NCBI GenBank assembly: GCA_037178855.1
Contig: JASJZC010000001.1
Coordinates: forward strand, 4,712,001-4,776,000
Source: Oscheius sp. JU75
Taxonomy: Eukaryota > Nematoda > Chromadorea > Rhabditida > Rhabditidae
Direction of reading: 5' to 3'
DNA: 64,000 nucleotides
Positions 49,772-59,355 of the stretch are shown here, piece by piece. The notes below the pieces were generated by a model, which saw nothing but the letters and a program-made list of their open reading frames with translations, was not told the DNA's origin and did no database searches. Both the position numbers and the translations under genes were made by a program. Position 1 is the first letter of the stretch. Each line of letters starts with the position of its first letter.

Positions 49772-50256
49772 ATGAGCATCGAAGGAAAGTGGAACCTGGA
49801 TAAGTCGGAGAACTTTGAAGAGTACATGAAGGAGGTTGGAGTCGGTCTTTTGACCCGCAAGGCAGCTGCCAACATCAAGAACTCCCTTGTCATCAAGGTA
49901 TGTTGGAAGTTAGACCATTATAGAGTTCCAGGTCAACGGAAACAAGTGGGAGGTCGCCCAGCTGTCGACTTTCAAGAACACCGAGCTCAACTTCACCCTC
50001 GATGAGGAGTTCGATGAGACAACTCCCGATGGTCGCAAGATGAGAACCAAGATTTACAAGGATGGTGACAAACTGGTTCAGAGCCAGAAGGCTGTCAAGG
50101 TGAACTAACTTTAGCTACTTCGGAGTACACGCTTTGTTTCAGGACGGCGAGAAGGACTCGATCATCGAGCGTTTCCTCGAGGGAGATCGTCTCGTCTGCG
50201 TCCTCAAGGTGGTTGGAACCAGCGTCGTCAGCCGTCGTGAATACGTCCGTGCCTAA
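49772..50256 (+). CDS. FABP: fatty-acid-binding protein (intracellular lipid-binding, calycin)
   Basis: Three exons (49772-49897, 49932-50099, 50143-50256) give 135 codons, the usual length of a cytosolic FABP. Hallmarks are GKWNLDKSENFEEYMKEVGV at the N-terminus, the helix-turn-helix lid GLLTRKAAANIK, and strands LNFTLDEEFDETTPDGRK and DGDKLVQSQKA. The ligand-binding end is VCVLKVVGTSVVSRREYVRA, with the Arg-x-Tyr typical of the fatty-acid carboxylate site. There is no signal peptide. It carries fatty acids or retinoids in the cytosol. Introns are 34 and 43 nt. Close resemblance to nematode LBP proteins supports the proposed host group. Confidence 0.95.
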
Positions 50257-50281
50257 ACTTGTTATTGATTCGTGTTGAGCT

Positions 50282-50287
50282 AATAAA
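50282..50287 (+). promoter_or_regulatory. poly(A) signal of the FABP gene
   Basis: AATAAA lies 26 nt after the FABP stop codon. Confidence 0.75.
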
Positions 50288-50595
50288 ATTGTCTTTTTTC
50301 ACGCACGGTCTTGTAAAAGTATACAAAAAGCCAATAGCAATTATTTCAAGATTCTCTAGCGTATAGCTATGACCCAAGTTTCCAAGGCTCTTTGTAGTCT
50401 CATTCTCTTGGTCTACTATCCCTGTAACCCCATGTATCTGAACTTTTCAATCATCACTATCTTCTTCTGTACCCTCACCACGCCCTTGTCTAACATTGCC
50501 CCTGTCCGTCTTCAGTCTAACACAGTAGAAGTAGTCATCCCACCGATGCAATCTACCTGACTGAGTTTACGCATTTTGCAGCTAGAGTCTTAATT

Positions 50596-50883
50596 CTATT
50601 TCGCTTTTCGCCTGTCCTTTCCCATATCATTAATGGAGACGTCGTTGACCAAGCCCGGAGAGTCCAAAATAGCCATGGTCTTGTAGTCGCCCTTGTTGGC
50701 TACCTTCTCGTCTCAAATGTTCTTGGCCCGATTGGCCTCGAGAGTCTTTGTCTTCAAGACATCCAGTGAATCCTCTGCTTTTTCTTTGTTCGGGATTTCT
50801 TTCTTCATCTTCTTGTCTCCATCATTCCGCTTCTCTTCGCCTTTCTTCACATTCGGCTTGGCTGGTTTGACCGGCGTCGTCAT
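50596..50883 (-). pseudogene. Lys-rich small ORF interrupted by an in-frame TGA
   Basis: From ATG at 50881-50883 the frame reads MTTPVKPAKPNVKKGEEK and on to LKTKTLEANRAKNI, then TGA (50714-50716). It continues in the same frame for about 38 codons, DEKVANKGDYKTMAILDSPG and beyond, to TAG at 50596-50598. The frame is also open upstream to about 51057 without an ATG. Both halves have the same Lys/Asp/Ala composition, so the TGA may have replaced a Trp codon or be read through. No introns are seen, which would suit a processed pseudogene. I do not recognise the family. Confidence 0.45.
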
Positions 50884-51163
50884 AGCTTGTAACTGAGGAG
50901 TCGGTGTAGACGGCGGCTGCTTCTTGGCTACGCAACCGTTACTGAGAACATGACGGATTGAAGAAGGTAGATAATGGTCAGGTCGAACAAATTGTTGACT
51001 GCTCCCTGGAGTCGACAAGATGGTCACTGTTGCTACTCGCTCTCTAACTGCAGACACTTTTAAGCACTTTTATTTCAACGATAACACAATTAGTCTTTGA
51101 CTTGTTCTGACTAGGAAAACTCCAGTTTGCTGCAGCCAGTCCAGCCAGGAACCGCCTACGAAG

Positions 51164-51646
51164 ATGCCTGTCCAACAAGACGCAAAGAAGAAAACGACGC
51201 CGAATCTGATGAGGAATCTGCACCTTGGCGGCAAGAAGGCTCGTCGCAACTACTTCAAGGGAGATGCCCGCTACAAGACTGTCGCTGTAATGGGAGAAAC
51301 CAGCGTCGGAGGACAGGGAGCCATGGTGCAGCGCGAAGGACGAAAGTTCGAGACACGTCTGGTCGACTTCATACACGGCCAGATCAAGGAGGAGACAACT
51401 CTGATGGGCTACAGCAACGATCCCGTCGGCACATGCCAGGTTCAGCCCGGAGAGGACAAAATGCAGAAGCTCGAGAAGGCCCAGAGGACCTACTTGAAGC
51501 TGGAGAAGAAGCTTGGCGACGAGATGATCTTGGCCCTGTCCCGTGCACAGACCTGGGATGACAAAAAGGTCTGCCTGGAGCTCTGTCCGGGCCAGCCGCA
51601 GAAGCCGCGCTACGATGACTCTCGCTATGAAGCCCGGTGGTGGTAG
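51164..51646 (+). CDS. small basic protein of unknown function, single exon
   Basis: 160 codons from ATG to TAG, with AATAAA at 51656-51661, 10 nt past the stop. The codon use is strongly biased to C/G-ending codons (AAG, CTG, GAC), as in highly expressed genes. The N-terminus is Lys/Arg-rich (KKKTTPNLMRNLHLGGKKAR), the middle contains KTVAVMGETSVGGQGAMV and HGQIKEETTLMGYSNDP, a short helical segment is EKAQRTYLKLEKKLGDEMIL, and it ends YDDSRYEARWW. No signal peptide or membrane span is present. I cannot assign a family. The minus-strand frame opposite is a shadow. Confidence 0.75.
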   Translation: MPVQQDAKKKTTPNLMRNLHLGGKKARRNYFKGDARYKTVAVMGETSVGGQGAMVQREGRKFETRLVDFIHGQIKEETTLMGYSNDPVGTCQVQPGEDKMQKLEKAQRTYLKLEKKLGDEMILALSRAQTWDDKKVCLELCPGQPQKPRYDDSRYEARWW

Positions 51647-52494
51647 GGCAGAACAAATAAAGGGGTCTTCTTTGTATCTATTTAATTTGTCTCTTGAACC
51701 ATTGGATTCTTTTTGTATCGTGTTTTCGTGTCTTTCATCAGAAAACTACTTTGTCTTTTCACTTACAGTAGCGTCTATGCGACTACTCTCGACATGGTGC
51801 TTTCTACTTGTACCTGCTACGGAACCGCTCCTGACTCCTCCACTTGCGAGACTAGTTTTGGAAAGAGACTCCAATAGCCATTTAACTTTTGAAAGCGCAA
51901 TAGTGTCTGTGATAGCCTTTGTTTGGAGTAATTGACAAGATACTGCAAGTCAACTTCAAAATGTCTCTTGCGAACAGGCGAAGCCGTCGTAGACGGCTGG
52001 TACATGTTAAATGGGCTTAGCGAGAAATAAAAAATTCAAGTTTTGTCTCTCTTTTTCCAACATTCCAAACTGTTCCGAACATCTTTTCAGGATGTTTGGT
52101 TATTACAGCTGCGGGATACAAGTATGAATTCATTGAAGAGAAAGAATATGAAAACTTTGTAGGAAAATCACAGGAACGTCGAGAGAACATCGTTGTGGGT
52201 AATTGAGCATTTTTCTTAGGAAGGCAATCTTTCTTTTTCAATGAATCTTGTTTCAATAGATTAATATTGTGTCACGCAGCAACAAAACTTGAAAATATGT
52301 TTGAGATTTGCTTGCTATACGGATAACGCCACGAAAATAGCTTTTTCCGGCTCTTAAACATTGTAGGAACCACCTTCCTGCTGTACTACTCTGCTAATCA
52401 CTGTATCAGACAGAACTCGTTAGAACTTGTTCACCCTAATCCCCAAAAGTCTTGTCGCATTTGAGTCAATTTGACTACTGGCTACCGCCGAAGG
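51647..52494. other. intergenic region with a hairpin repeat end
   Basis: Bases 51982-51998 read AGCCGTCGTAGACGGCT, a perfect 7-bp hairpin with a 3-nt loop followed by GG. The same sequence with one loop change occurs at 53327-53343 near the end of a Helitron-like element. No gene is supported. Confidence 0.5.
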
Positions 52495-52830
52495 ATGCCC
52501 CGTCAGCAGCAGCAGAAGAAAAGCCCGCCGAAGATCTCCTCCCCACCCAAGTCGCCTTCTACCCCGCTCAAGCCAGAAAAGAAAGGACCCGGACTCCTGG
52601 GCCAGGCTGTTTCCATGACCACTGGAGCTGCTGTGGGATCCAGCATCGGACATGCCGTCGGACACACTCTCACCAAGCCGACGACGGAAAAGACGACGGG
52701 AGGAGTCAAGTGCGACCTTGAGTGGAAGAGCTTCGTCGACTGTTCGCAGAAGAGCAGCGACCAAACCAACTGCCAGGAGACTCTCAAGGCCTTCAAAGAG
52801 TGTCTCAAGAGCTGGAATAAAGCTGACTGA
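52495..52830 (+). CDS. CHCHD2: CHCHD2/CHCHD10-type twin-CX9C mitochondrial protein
   Basis: A single exon of 111 codons. The start at 52495 gives MPRQQQQKKS, matching the MPR start of the family. A Pro/Lys-rich targeting region (residues 1-35) is followed by a Gly/Ala hydrophobic segment, LGQAVSMTTGAAVGSSIGHA. The CHCH domain has two exact CX9C pairs, CDLEWKSFVDC and CQETLKAFKEC. The proteins lie in the mitochondrial intermembrane space (MICOS and respiration roles, known for the family). A possible AATAAA overlaps the last codons (GGAATAAAGC). Confidence 0.92.
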   Translation: MPRQQQQKKSPPKISSPPKSPSTPLKPEKKGPGLLGQAVSMTTGAAVGSSIGHAVGHTLTKPTTEKTTGGVKCDLEWKSFVDCSQKSSDQTNCQETLKAFKECLKSWNKAD

Positions 52831-53143
52831 GCATGTACTTGTATTTCCCTTTAGGATGTTTCCACTTACTGCTGGTCCGCTTAGAATGTATCTCTACTGG
52901 TACTTAAAAGAATAGTCACTCGGTTCTAATTTCACAAGACTCTTCATCTGTCTATCCTTATGTTAGCTGTACAATTGTCCAACTTCCGTTCAACTTCTGT
53001 TCATCCCTGTGCAAACTTCCGGCACTTCCAGTCTCCTGACTGCACCAGTGTTCCAGTAGTTGTCTTTTAGCAGCTACAGCTTCATTCTTCTTCTGAAGTG
53101 CAATAAAAGTCGAGTCCGGTAAGAATCGGGCATCTATCAGATC

Positions 53144-53345
53144 TCTCTACTACTAAAGCGCAATGATGATGTCCGTGCGTCACCACGAGCAAAAAGCTGG
53201 CAAGTCTCAGGGTGTCAAGATTCTAGTTGACAAGTCAGCTCTGTGAGAAATTTGGGAGCTTCTGTTATTGGAGAAGCGGCGCAGCAACCTGATTTTTTAT
53301 ACAAAGTCAAGACAAAAGAGCGGAGAAGCCGTCATAGACGGCTGG
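53144..53345 (+). mobile_element. non-autonomous Helitron-like element
   Basis: The 5' end TCTCTACTACTAAAGCG is typical of Helitrons (TC start). The interior GTGCGTCACCACGAGC, AAAAAGCTGGCAAG and GAGAAGCGGCGCAGC is shared with 39416-39560. The 3' part has the hairpin AGCCGTCATAGACGGCT (53327-53343) ending in CTGG, a CTRR-type terminus, although the hairpin overlaps it. No ORF with Rep/helicase motifs is present. Confidence 0.55.
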
Positions 53346-54077
53346 TGTACTGCGGAAAATCACGATCGGAACAGTCGTCAGACCATTTCCTACAGACTAT
53401 AGACTCTTTGAAAGTAAGTACAGTTCCTAAGATGTTCACCAAAGACCAAGGTGAACAAACTTTTCAGTTTGGGGACGATAAACAGCATGCGAGAACCTCT
53501 GACAGGATGTTCTAAACATGGTCAAAATAATGAAGACTTTTTGCCTAGCAGGACGAATTAAGAACTGGATAACAGTAACATAACCAGCTTCCTTTCACTA
53601 GTCTCTAAAACGAAACTATATGGGAGACACCTAGTACTAGCGGGACACGTAGGGGTCAGTCGGCTGCAAGCTCATCGATCAATATGTGTCTACGCTACAG
53701 CTCCACTTGCATCACGCCCTAATCCAATTAACTGAGTACTATTTCTGGAGGCCTGTCTATTGTTTGGCAATCATAACCTACTATTATCAGTTGGAACAAT
53801 CGACTTATCGGCCGTCCAGAAAAAAAGGGCAACGTAGTCGCACAGCTGCCGCTAGCATACAAGCACAAGGTGTCCATTTACAATTGGTGTTATTATTTTG
53901 CCGGACACGGCGGAACCTTTTGAAATTCTTTCATAATCATCATGCTTTTTATAATTTTCTTCATATTCTACCGGTTTATCATCGTTCTGAGCCGTATTGG
54001 TGGGAGACAGCGCGTCAAAATGGATGAGTTAGTTAACTCAGATCGGAATACGGCGGAATAAGCAGGCTAACCGTTTT

Positions 54078-54131
54078 GCAATGTTCTACAAAGTTGTAAA
54101 ACATATCAAGCCCTTTAACTTTGCTGAACAT
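54078..54131. repeat. fold-back repeat, copy 11
   Basis: ATGTTCTACAAAGTTGTAAAAC and TTTAACTTTGCTGAACAT pair with few mismatches. Confidence 0.7.
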
Positions 54132-54486
54132 CATGAGACTCAGAAGTTAGGTCTTTCACTCGAAAAGTGCGTGGTAAGCAGTGTTGGAGAGTTGATAACG
54201 AACCATTAGTTGCGCTATTCCAAGAATCTGCTTGACTTGAGTCACCAAATCTCATGAACATGGAGGAATTTGAGAGAAACCCACATCTTTACACTCCTTT
54301 CTGTAAAAGCACATATCCATTTTTTGATCTCTTCCGCCCAATCAGAGAGTGTTTATTCCGAAACTATCCAAACAGTTTCATTCGTTTCTGCCCCAATTGA
54401 TTCTATCAAGCGTGTTTTCTTTGATACGTTACATGCCTTCTTTCCTTTTTACATTTTTATTTTAAAAAAACTACAATTCCAGACAA

Positions 54487-55999
54487 ATGTCCTTAGCAAT
54501 AGGTATTGCAGCATGCGGCGTATCCGCTCTTTTTTTTGGCTGTCAGTTCGTCCCAATCAAGAGCTACAATGCGGGAGACGGCATCTTTGTCCAATTCATA
54601 ATCAGTGTGGTCATCTTTGCCATCGGCTTCTGTGTCCATGTCTATGAGGGCTTCCCGCAATTCTATCCACTGGCTATGCTCGGAGGACTCTTCTGGACGT
54701 GCGGTAACTCCACTGGTAGGCACTTTAGGACTTTCCATAGCATTTCTGAGCTTTGGGAGGCTCTACAAAGTTGTAGAGCAGGGCTAATACTACAAGTTTG
54801 AATAGCAACACGAGGCTCGAAAATGAATTGTTGACCCTGAAAATGAGCTTTGAATTGGAACGATATTTCATAGTAATGACCGTCTAATCTCGATAGTATT
54901 ATCTCGGCGGCTCGCGGTGTGGCAGGTTGAGACGATACGGGTGGGAACCGTATAAAATAGTGTTTTCAGCCATTCCAATAATCAGACGTCTCGGTATGGC
55001 GCTCGGCATCCTCATATGGAACGTGATCAATTGTATGACAGGATGGGCCGGAGCTCGATTCGGCCTCTTCGGCATGAAGGCCCATCCACCGGCCAGCGAT
55101 ATCCTCAACTATCTAGGATTGGCTTGTGTCATCATTGGGTCAGTTCTCTATTTGTGACTGGCTGACTCATTCTTTCAGCGGAGTCATCTTCTCACAAGTC
55201 AAGAGCAACTCTCCGACGGATAAGAAGGACCAGGATGAGGTGGAGAAGGTCGCTTTGAATTCACCTTCTTCGTCAAAAATGGAGGAGACTGAAGAGATCG
55301 CGAAGGAGGAGGACAGAGAGGAGGAAAAGGCGCCGTGGGGAGGAAGACCATTGTAAGTTTGACCGGATTTGGGTGAACAATTATATTTCTTCGAAAACAT
55401 TCATTTTTTGTAGAGGTTTCGCTATGGCTGCAGTCGCCGGAGTCTTCTACGGAATCACTTTTGTGCCGGTCATCTACATCATGGACAATGTGCCCGGAGC
55501 TCCCCAGGACGCTCTCGTCTACGTCTTTTCCCACTACACTGGAATTCTTCTGTCGGCCTCGTTCATCTTTCTCGTCTACACCATTTTTCACAAGAGTCGG
55601 CCCGTCCTCGATGGACAGCTCGTACTGCCTGCCGCGGCTGTCGGAGCCCTTTGGGCTTTCGGTCAGGTATTTTGAAAAGGTTTTTTATATAATGGATTGT
55701 CTTTTAGACGAGTTTCTTTGTGGCTAATCAAAACTTATCGCAGGCCGTGTCCTTCCCGATCATTACACAAAGTCCAGGAGTAAGTTACTTTAGCATTTTT
55801 AGGGCCTAAGGCTCAAAACTCAATTCCTGCTTTCACAGCACCAAATAACTGAAATTTTCAGATCATCGCTTCAATCTGGTCCATCTTCTACTTTAAAGAA
55901 ATCACCGGAAAGCGCAACTACATCCTGATGAGTGTGGCCATGCTCGTCACAGTGTCCGGGGCTGTGCTGGTCGGCCTGTCGAAAGAGATCCACTTGTAG
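54487..55999 (+). CDS. TMEM144: TMEM144-like multipass transporter
   Basis: Six exons (54487-54715, 54970-55138, 55179-55352, 55414-55666, 55708-55779, 55862-55999) give 344 codons, the same size as human TMEM144 (345). Family motifs are ALFFGCQFVPIKSYNAGDG in the first helix pair, YPLAMLGGLFWTCGN, RRLGMALGILIWNVINCMTG, AGVFYGITFVPVIYIMDN, FFVANQNLSQAVSFPIIT and IWSIFYFKEITGKRNYILM. There are ten predicted membrane spans, as in drug/metabolite-type transporters, but the substrate is not established for the family. A charged loop between halves (EETEEIAKEEDREEEK) is cytosolic by inference. ATG lies 4 nt after a TTCCAG acceptor. Intron 1 contains a fold-back repeat. Confidence 0.93.
54758..54800. 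repeat. fold-back repeat, copy 12 (TMEM144 intron 1)
   Basis: GCTCTACAAAGTTGTAGAGC (54760-54779) is a perfect 9-bp inverted repeat around a 2-nt centre. The outer right arm is decayed (CTACAAGTTTG). Confidence 0.75.
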
Positions 56000-56159
56000 A
56001 CAACCGGTTTCTTCAACACACAAACTGTGATTTGATTTTCACTTCATAATAAGTTAATAAACGTGTAGCAGATAGAGAATCAATGAGGATGAGGGGAGGA
56101 TGATAGCTGATAACGGGGCGGGAAGAGACATCGATTCGCGAGGGGGAGAGTCTGACAGA

Positions 56160-59063
56160 ATGGCCGATGAGGAGGATCGCCACTTGCGAAATGTCGTCGC
56201 CAGAAGACGGTTTCTCTATGTCGATCGACAGGTAACTTTTTAATCAATGTATTAAATGTCGTATTGTGACCGAATAACGAAAATCAATCTTTTCAGAAAC
56301 AGTCGCAACCACAGCGATTGTCAGATGTCTTCAACAGTCCGAGAAGCAGGTGATTTCGTTTCAGAACAATCTTTAAATAAACCAATCAGATCCCATCCAC
56401 GAACCCGATCCAAGTCTCCATTCGACCAATCCGAGTCTCCACCAGAATCCATTAAGCCTCAGAGACAACCCACAGTTTCTGTTTCAACTTCCGGAGCTCC
56501 GGTCATTCAGGTCGACCTCGAAGATGATCACGAAACTCCGGAACTGATTTCTCCGCCAGTTTTTTTGGGCGAATCGCCTCGGAAGTCTTTTCTGGCCCCG
56601 TCCACATCGGATACGGACGATGTTAGAAGTCAGATCTCGTTTACGATGCAGGGGAGACTTCATACTCTGGCCAAGAATGTGAGTAAGAGTAACAACAAAA
56701 CTGATGTAAATCTTAAGGTACATCGACGAACCTCAGCTGTGAAAGAAACGCTTTTAAAAGAGGTCGAAGAGGATTCTGCCTCTGTCATTTCCACTACGGC
56801 CATTCCGAAAGAAGAGAAACGTCCCTCTCTGATGTCTCTAATCGGGCTACAGAAAGTGGCGGATGCTGCCGATGCCGCCGAAGCAAAGCGTTGGATTCCG
56901 CAGAGCATCAATTCTTACGGGCGACTCTACTTGACATGGTTGTTTGTCGTGGCAACGGCGTTTCTCTACAACGCCTTCTCTATTCCACTTCGAAGCAGCT
57001 ATCCCTATCAGACAAAAGACAATCTGTTCTTTTGGCTGTGTGTCGACTACACTTGTGACTTCATCTATCTCGTGGATATGGTCTTTTTCAAGCCTAAGCT
57101 TCGATTTATTAAAGGAGGCATCACTATCGTTCGTTTTTTTTATACTATTGGTAGGAATAGGTCCTGCAACGAACAAGTTTGAATGATGGTCAACTCTGGA
57201 ACTTTCAGAGAGAACCATTGGCAATGTTCCACCACTACCGGCTGAGCGGAACGGCCAAGATGGACATCGCCTCTATTCTACCCTTCGACTTTATCTACTT
57301 CTTTACTGGACCCTTCTCCCTACTTCGATTCAATCGTGTCTTGAAGATCCAATCCTTCTGGGCTCTATTCGACATGCTGGACAACTCGGTATCCAATCCA
57401 TACGCCATCAGAATCACTCGAACTCTCTCCTACATGATCTACATCATTCATTGCAACAGCTGCATCTACTATCTGCTTAGTGCCTGGCAGGTAGGAAAAC
57501 CTGGTTTTTGATCCATGTCTTTAGGCTTTCGGACAGATTGCGTACAAGGAAAATGGGAAGTTCTATCTCAACAAATGGGTCTACAACAACCAGGGGAACG
57601 CATACATTCGATGCTTCTATTTCACAGCAGCTGTGGCCACTTCCACGGGAAACAATCCGGCTCCGACGAATGTTATCGAGTGAGTCTGCGTGTGACTTTA
57701 GATGTTGGATGTCGTTGCTAGCAGAAGACTTTCTCAACACTCCTTTCCAATCCTCCCAGTAGTTTTCCTCCTCCAGGTACATCTACATGACCTTCTCCTG
57801 GATGATGGGAGTATTTGTCTTTGCCTTGCTGCTCGGTCAAATTCGTGATATTGTCTCGAATGCTTCGAGGAATAGAGAAGACTACCGAAGACAGATGGAC
57901 ATGGCTCTTTCCGAGTGCAAGCGACTAAATCTATCCAAGGAGTTGACAGCCAGAGTAAGAGACTGGTTCATCTACACCTGGGAACAGCAGAAGACTCTTG
58001 GTAAGAGACTCAGGGCCAAGGGCCAAGTGACTAGCTATTCAGACGAAAAGAAGCTGATTGAGAAGCTGCCATTGAAACTGCAGACAGACTTGGCCTTGTC
58101 TGTTCACTACAATACTCTCAGCAAGGTTCAGCTCTTCCAGGTGAGTTCACAGATCACGTACCATCTCTCCGTCACACTTTGGCTCCTCTAAACGTACCAT
58201 AACCTTCTTCCAAAGATTCGCCCAAAACTGTAATACAATCTTTAAAGGACTGTGACCGTGCCCTTCTAAGAGACCTGGTCCTGAAGCTGCGTCCAGTCAT
58301 CTTCCTCCCCGGTGACATGATCTGTCAGAAAGGCGATGTCGGCAAGGAAATGTACATTGTGAATCAAGGAGTTCTGGAAGTGGTCGGTGGAGAGAACAAC
58401 GAGAAGGTCTTTGCCGAACTGAAGCAGGGATCGGTATTCGGAGAGATCAGGTGAGATCGCTTTGGTTCTGACCAACTCCTAATTCAGTTTGCTGGCAATC
58501 GGTGGGAACAACAGGAGAACGGCTTCCATCAGAGCCAAAGGATACGCGACGTTGTTCAGTCTGACGAAGGAAGATCTCAACGATGTCATCAAATACTACC
58601 CACAAGCCCAGGCTCTTTTGAAGAGGAAAGCTGCCCAAATGCTAAAGAATGACAAGAAGACGGGGGATGCGAAGGCTGTCCAGCAGGACATCAAGGAGAC
58701 TTGCAAGCTGTCTGCTATCGAGACGCCGAAACTTATCAAAGTGGTGGCAGAGGTCCTTCCTCCTGAGAACAAAACGACTGTGGAACTGAAGACGGCTATG
58801 GAAAAGCCTGCTGGTGAGTTTTCGGTTTTCGAGTTGCAGTCTCCTCTAATATCTTTTTTCGGTGCAGACTTTCTATACTTCTTTTTCTTCCGGAACATAT
58901 TGCGTTTTCAGCGAGAAGACAATCAGTCTATCCATGGAACCAGAATGACATGGACTCGGACTCGAATCTCGAATTTGATTCCGACATGGAAATGGGCATT
59001 TTGGCCGAGGAGAACTATGAGCACGGGTCGGACGAAGAGCCTGCATCGGAAGACGAAAAATAA
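56160..59063 (+). CDS. CNGB: cyclic-nucleotide-gated cation channel, beta-type subunit
   Basis: Eleven exons (56160-56231, 56297-56349, 56391-56679, 56718-57128, 57209-57490, 57525-57679, 57777-58000, 58043-58140, 58248-58450, 58488-58813, 58912-59063) sum to 754 codons in frame. A phosphorylatable-looking N-terminus is followed by S1 ([20 protein letters not shown]), S2-S3 ([20 protein letters not shown]), S4-S5 ([19 protein letters not shown]), the pore [17 protein letters not shown] and S6 [20 protein letters not shown]. The C-linker precedes a cyclic-nucleotide-binding domain ([40 protein letters not shown]). The pore lacks the glutamate of alpha subunits, so it should need an alpha partner. 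It resembles C. elegans TAX-2, which works in sensory neurons. The tail is acidic. It starts 160 nt after the TMEM144 stop. Confidence 0.94.
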
Positions 59064-59355
59064 TGAAATTTTTCTGTTTCGCAAGTCTATCCCACTGTTA
59101 TTTTGTGTCAACCTCTTCTGTATCCCAATGCTCTTTTCGGTCCATTGGCCATTTCCACTCTGCTCGTGCCAGTCTGTTCATATCATTTGGTATTGGCACT
59201 ATCGACAGCCACAGTCGTTCTACTACGAGTCATTGTCCACGACAGAAGCGATTTACTTGTTCGAACTGAAATACCTCTTGTTCAAAAAACAATTGTTCGA
59301 ACGGGGCAATAGAAAAGTTTCTCGAACTTCAATCTAAGCGAATCGCTACGCATTG

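Larger units (their letters stand above)
52831..54486. other. intergenic region with transposon remnants
   Basis: It holds a Helitron-like element (53144-53345) and a fold-back repeat (54078-54131). A 113-codon frame at 53686-54027 is rich in His, Tyr and Phe but has no domain and no splice partners, so it is not called. A TTCCAG acceptor directly precedes the TMEM144 start. Confidence 0.5.

Noticed and set aside
50361-50400. Possible spliced-leader RNA gene (ACCCAAGTTTCCAAGG)
   Set aside because: It resembles part of nematode SL1 (ACCCAAGTTTGAG) for about ten bases only; the following donor site and Sm-binding region are absent.
50369-50560. Hydrophobic 63-codon ORF downstream of FABP
   Set aside because: It has an ATG and a hydrophobic stretch but no neighbours in frame, no homology that I recognise and poor codon use compared with the adjacent genes.
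51384-51656. 90-codon minus-strand ORF opposite the single-exon gene
   Set aside because: A shadow of the strongly codon-biased plus-strand gene; its Arg/Ser/Pro content is the expected antisense pattern.
53686-54027. 113-codon ORF upstream of TMEM144
   Set aside because: His/Tyr/Phe-rich with no domain and lying among transposon remnants; no acceptor or donor pattern supports it.
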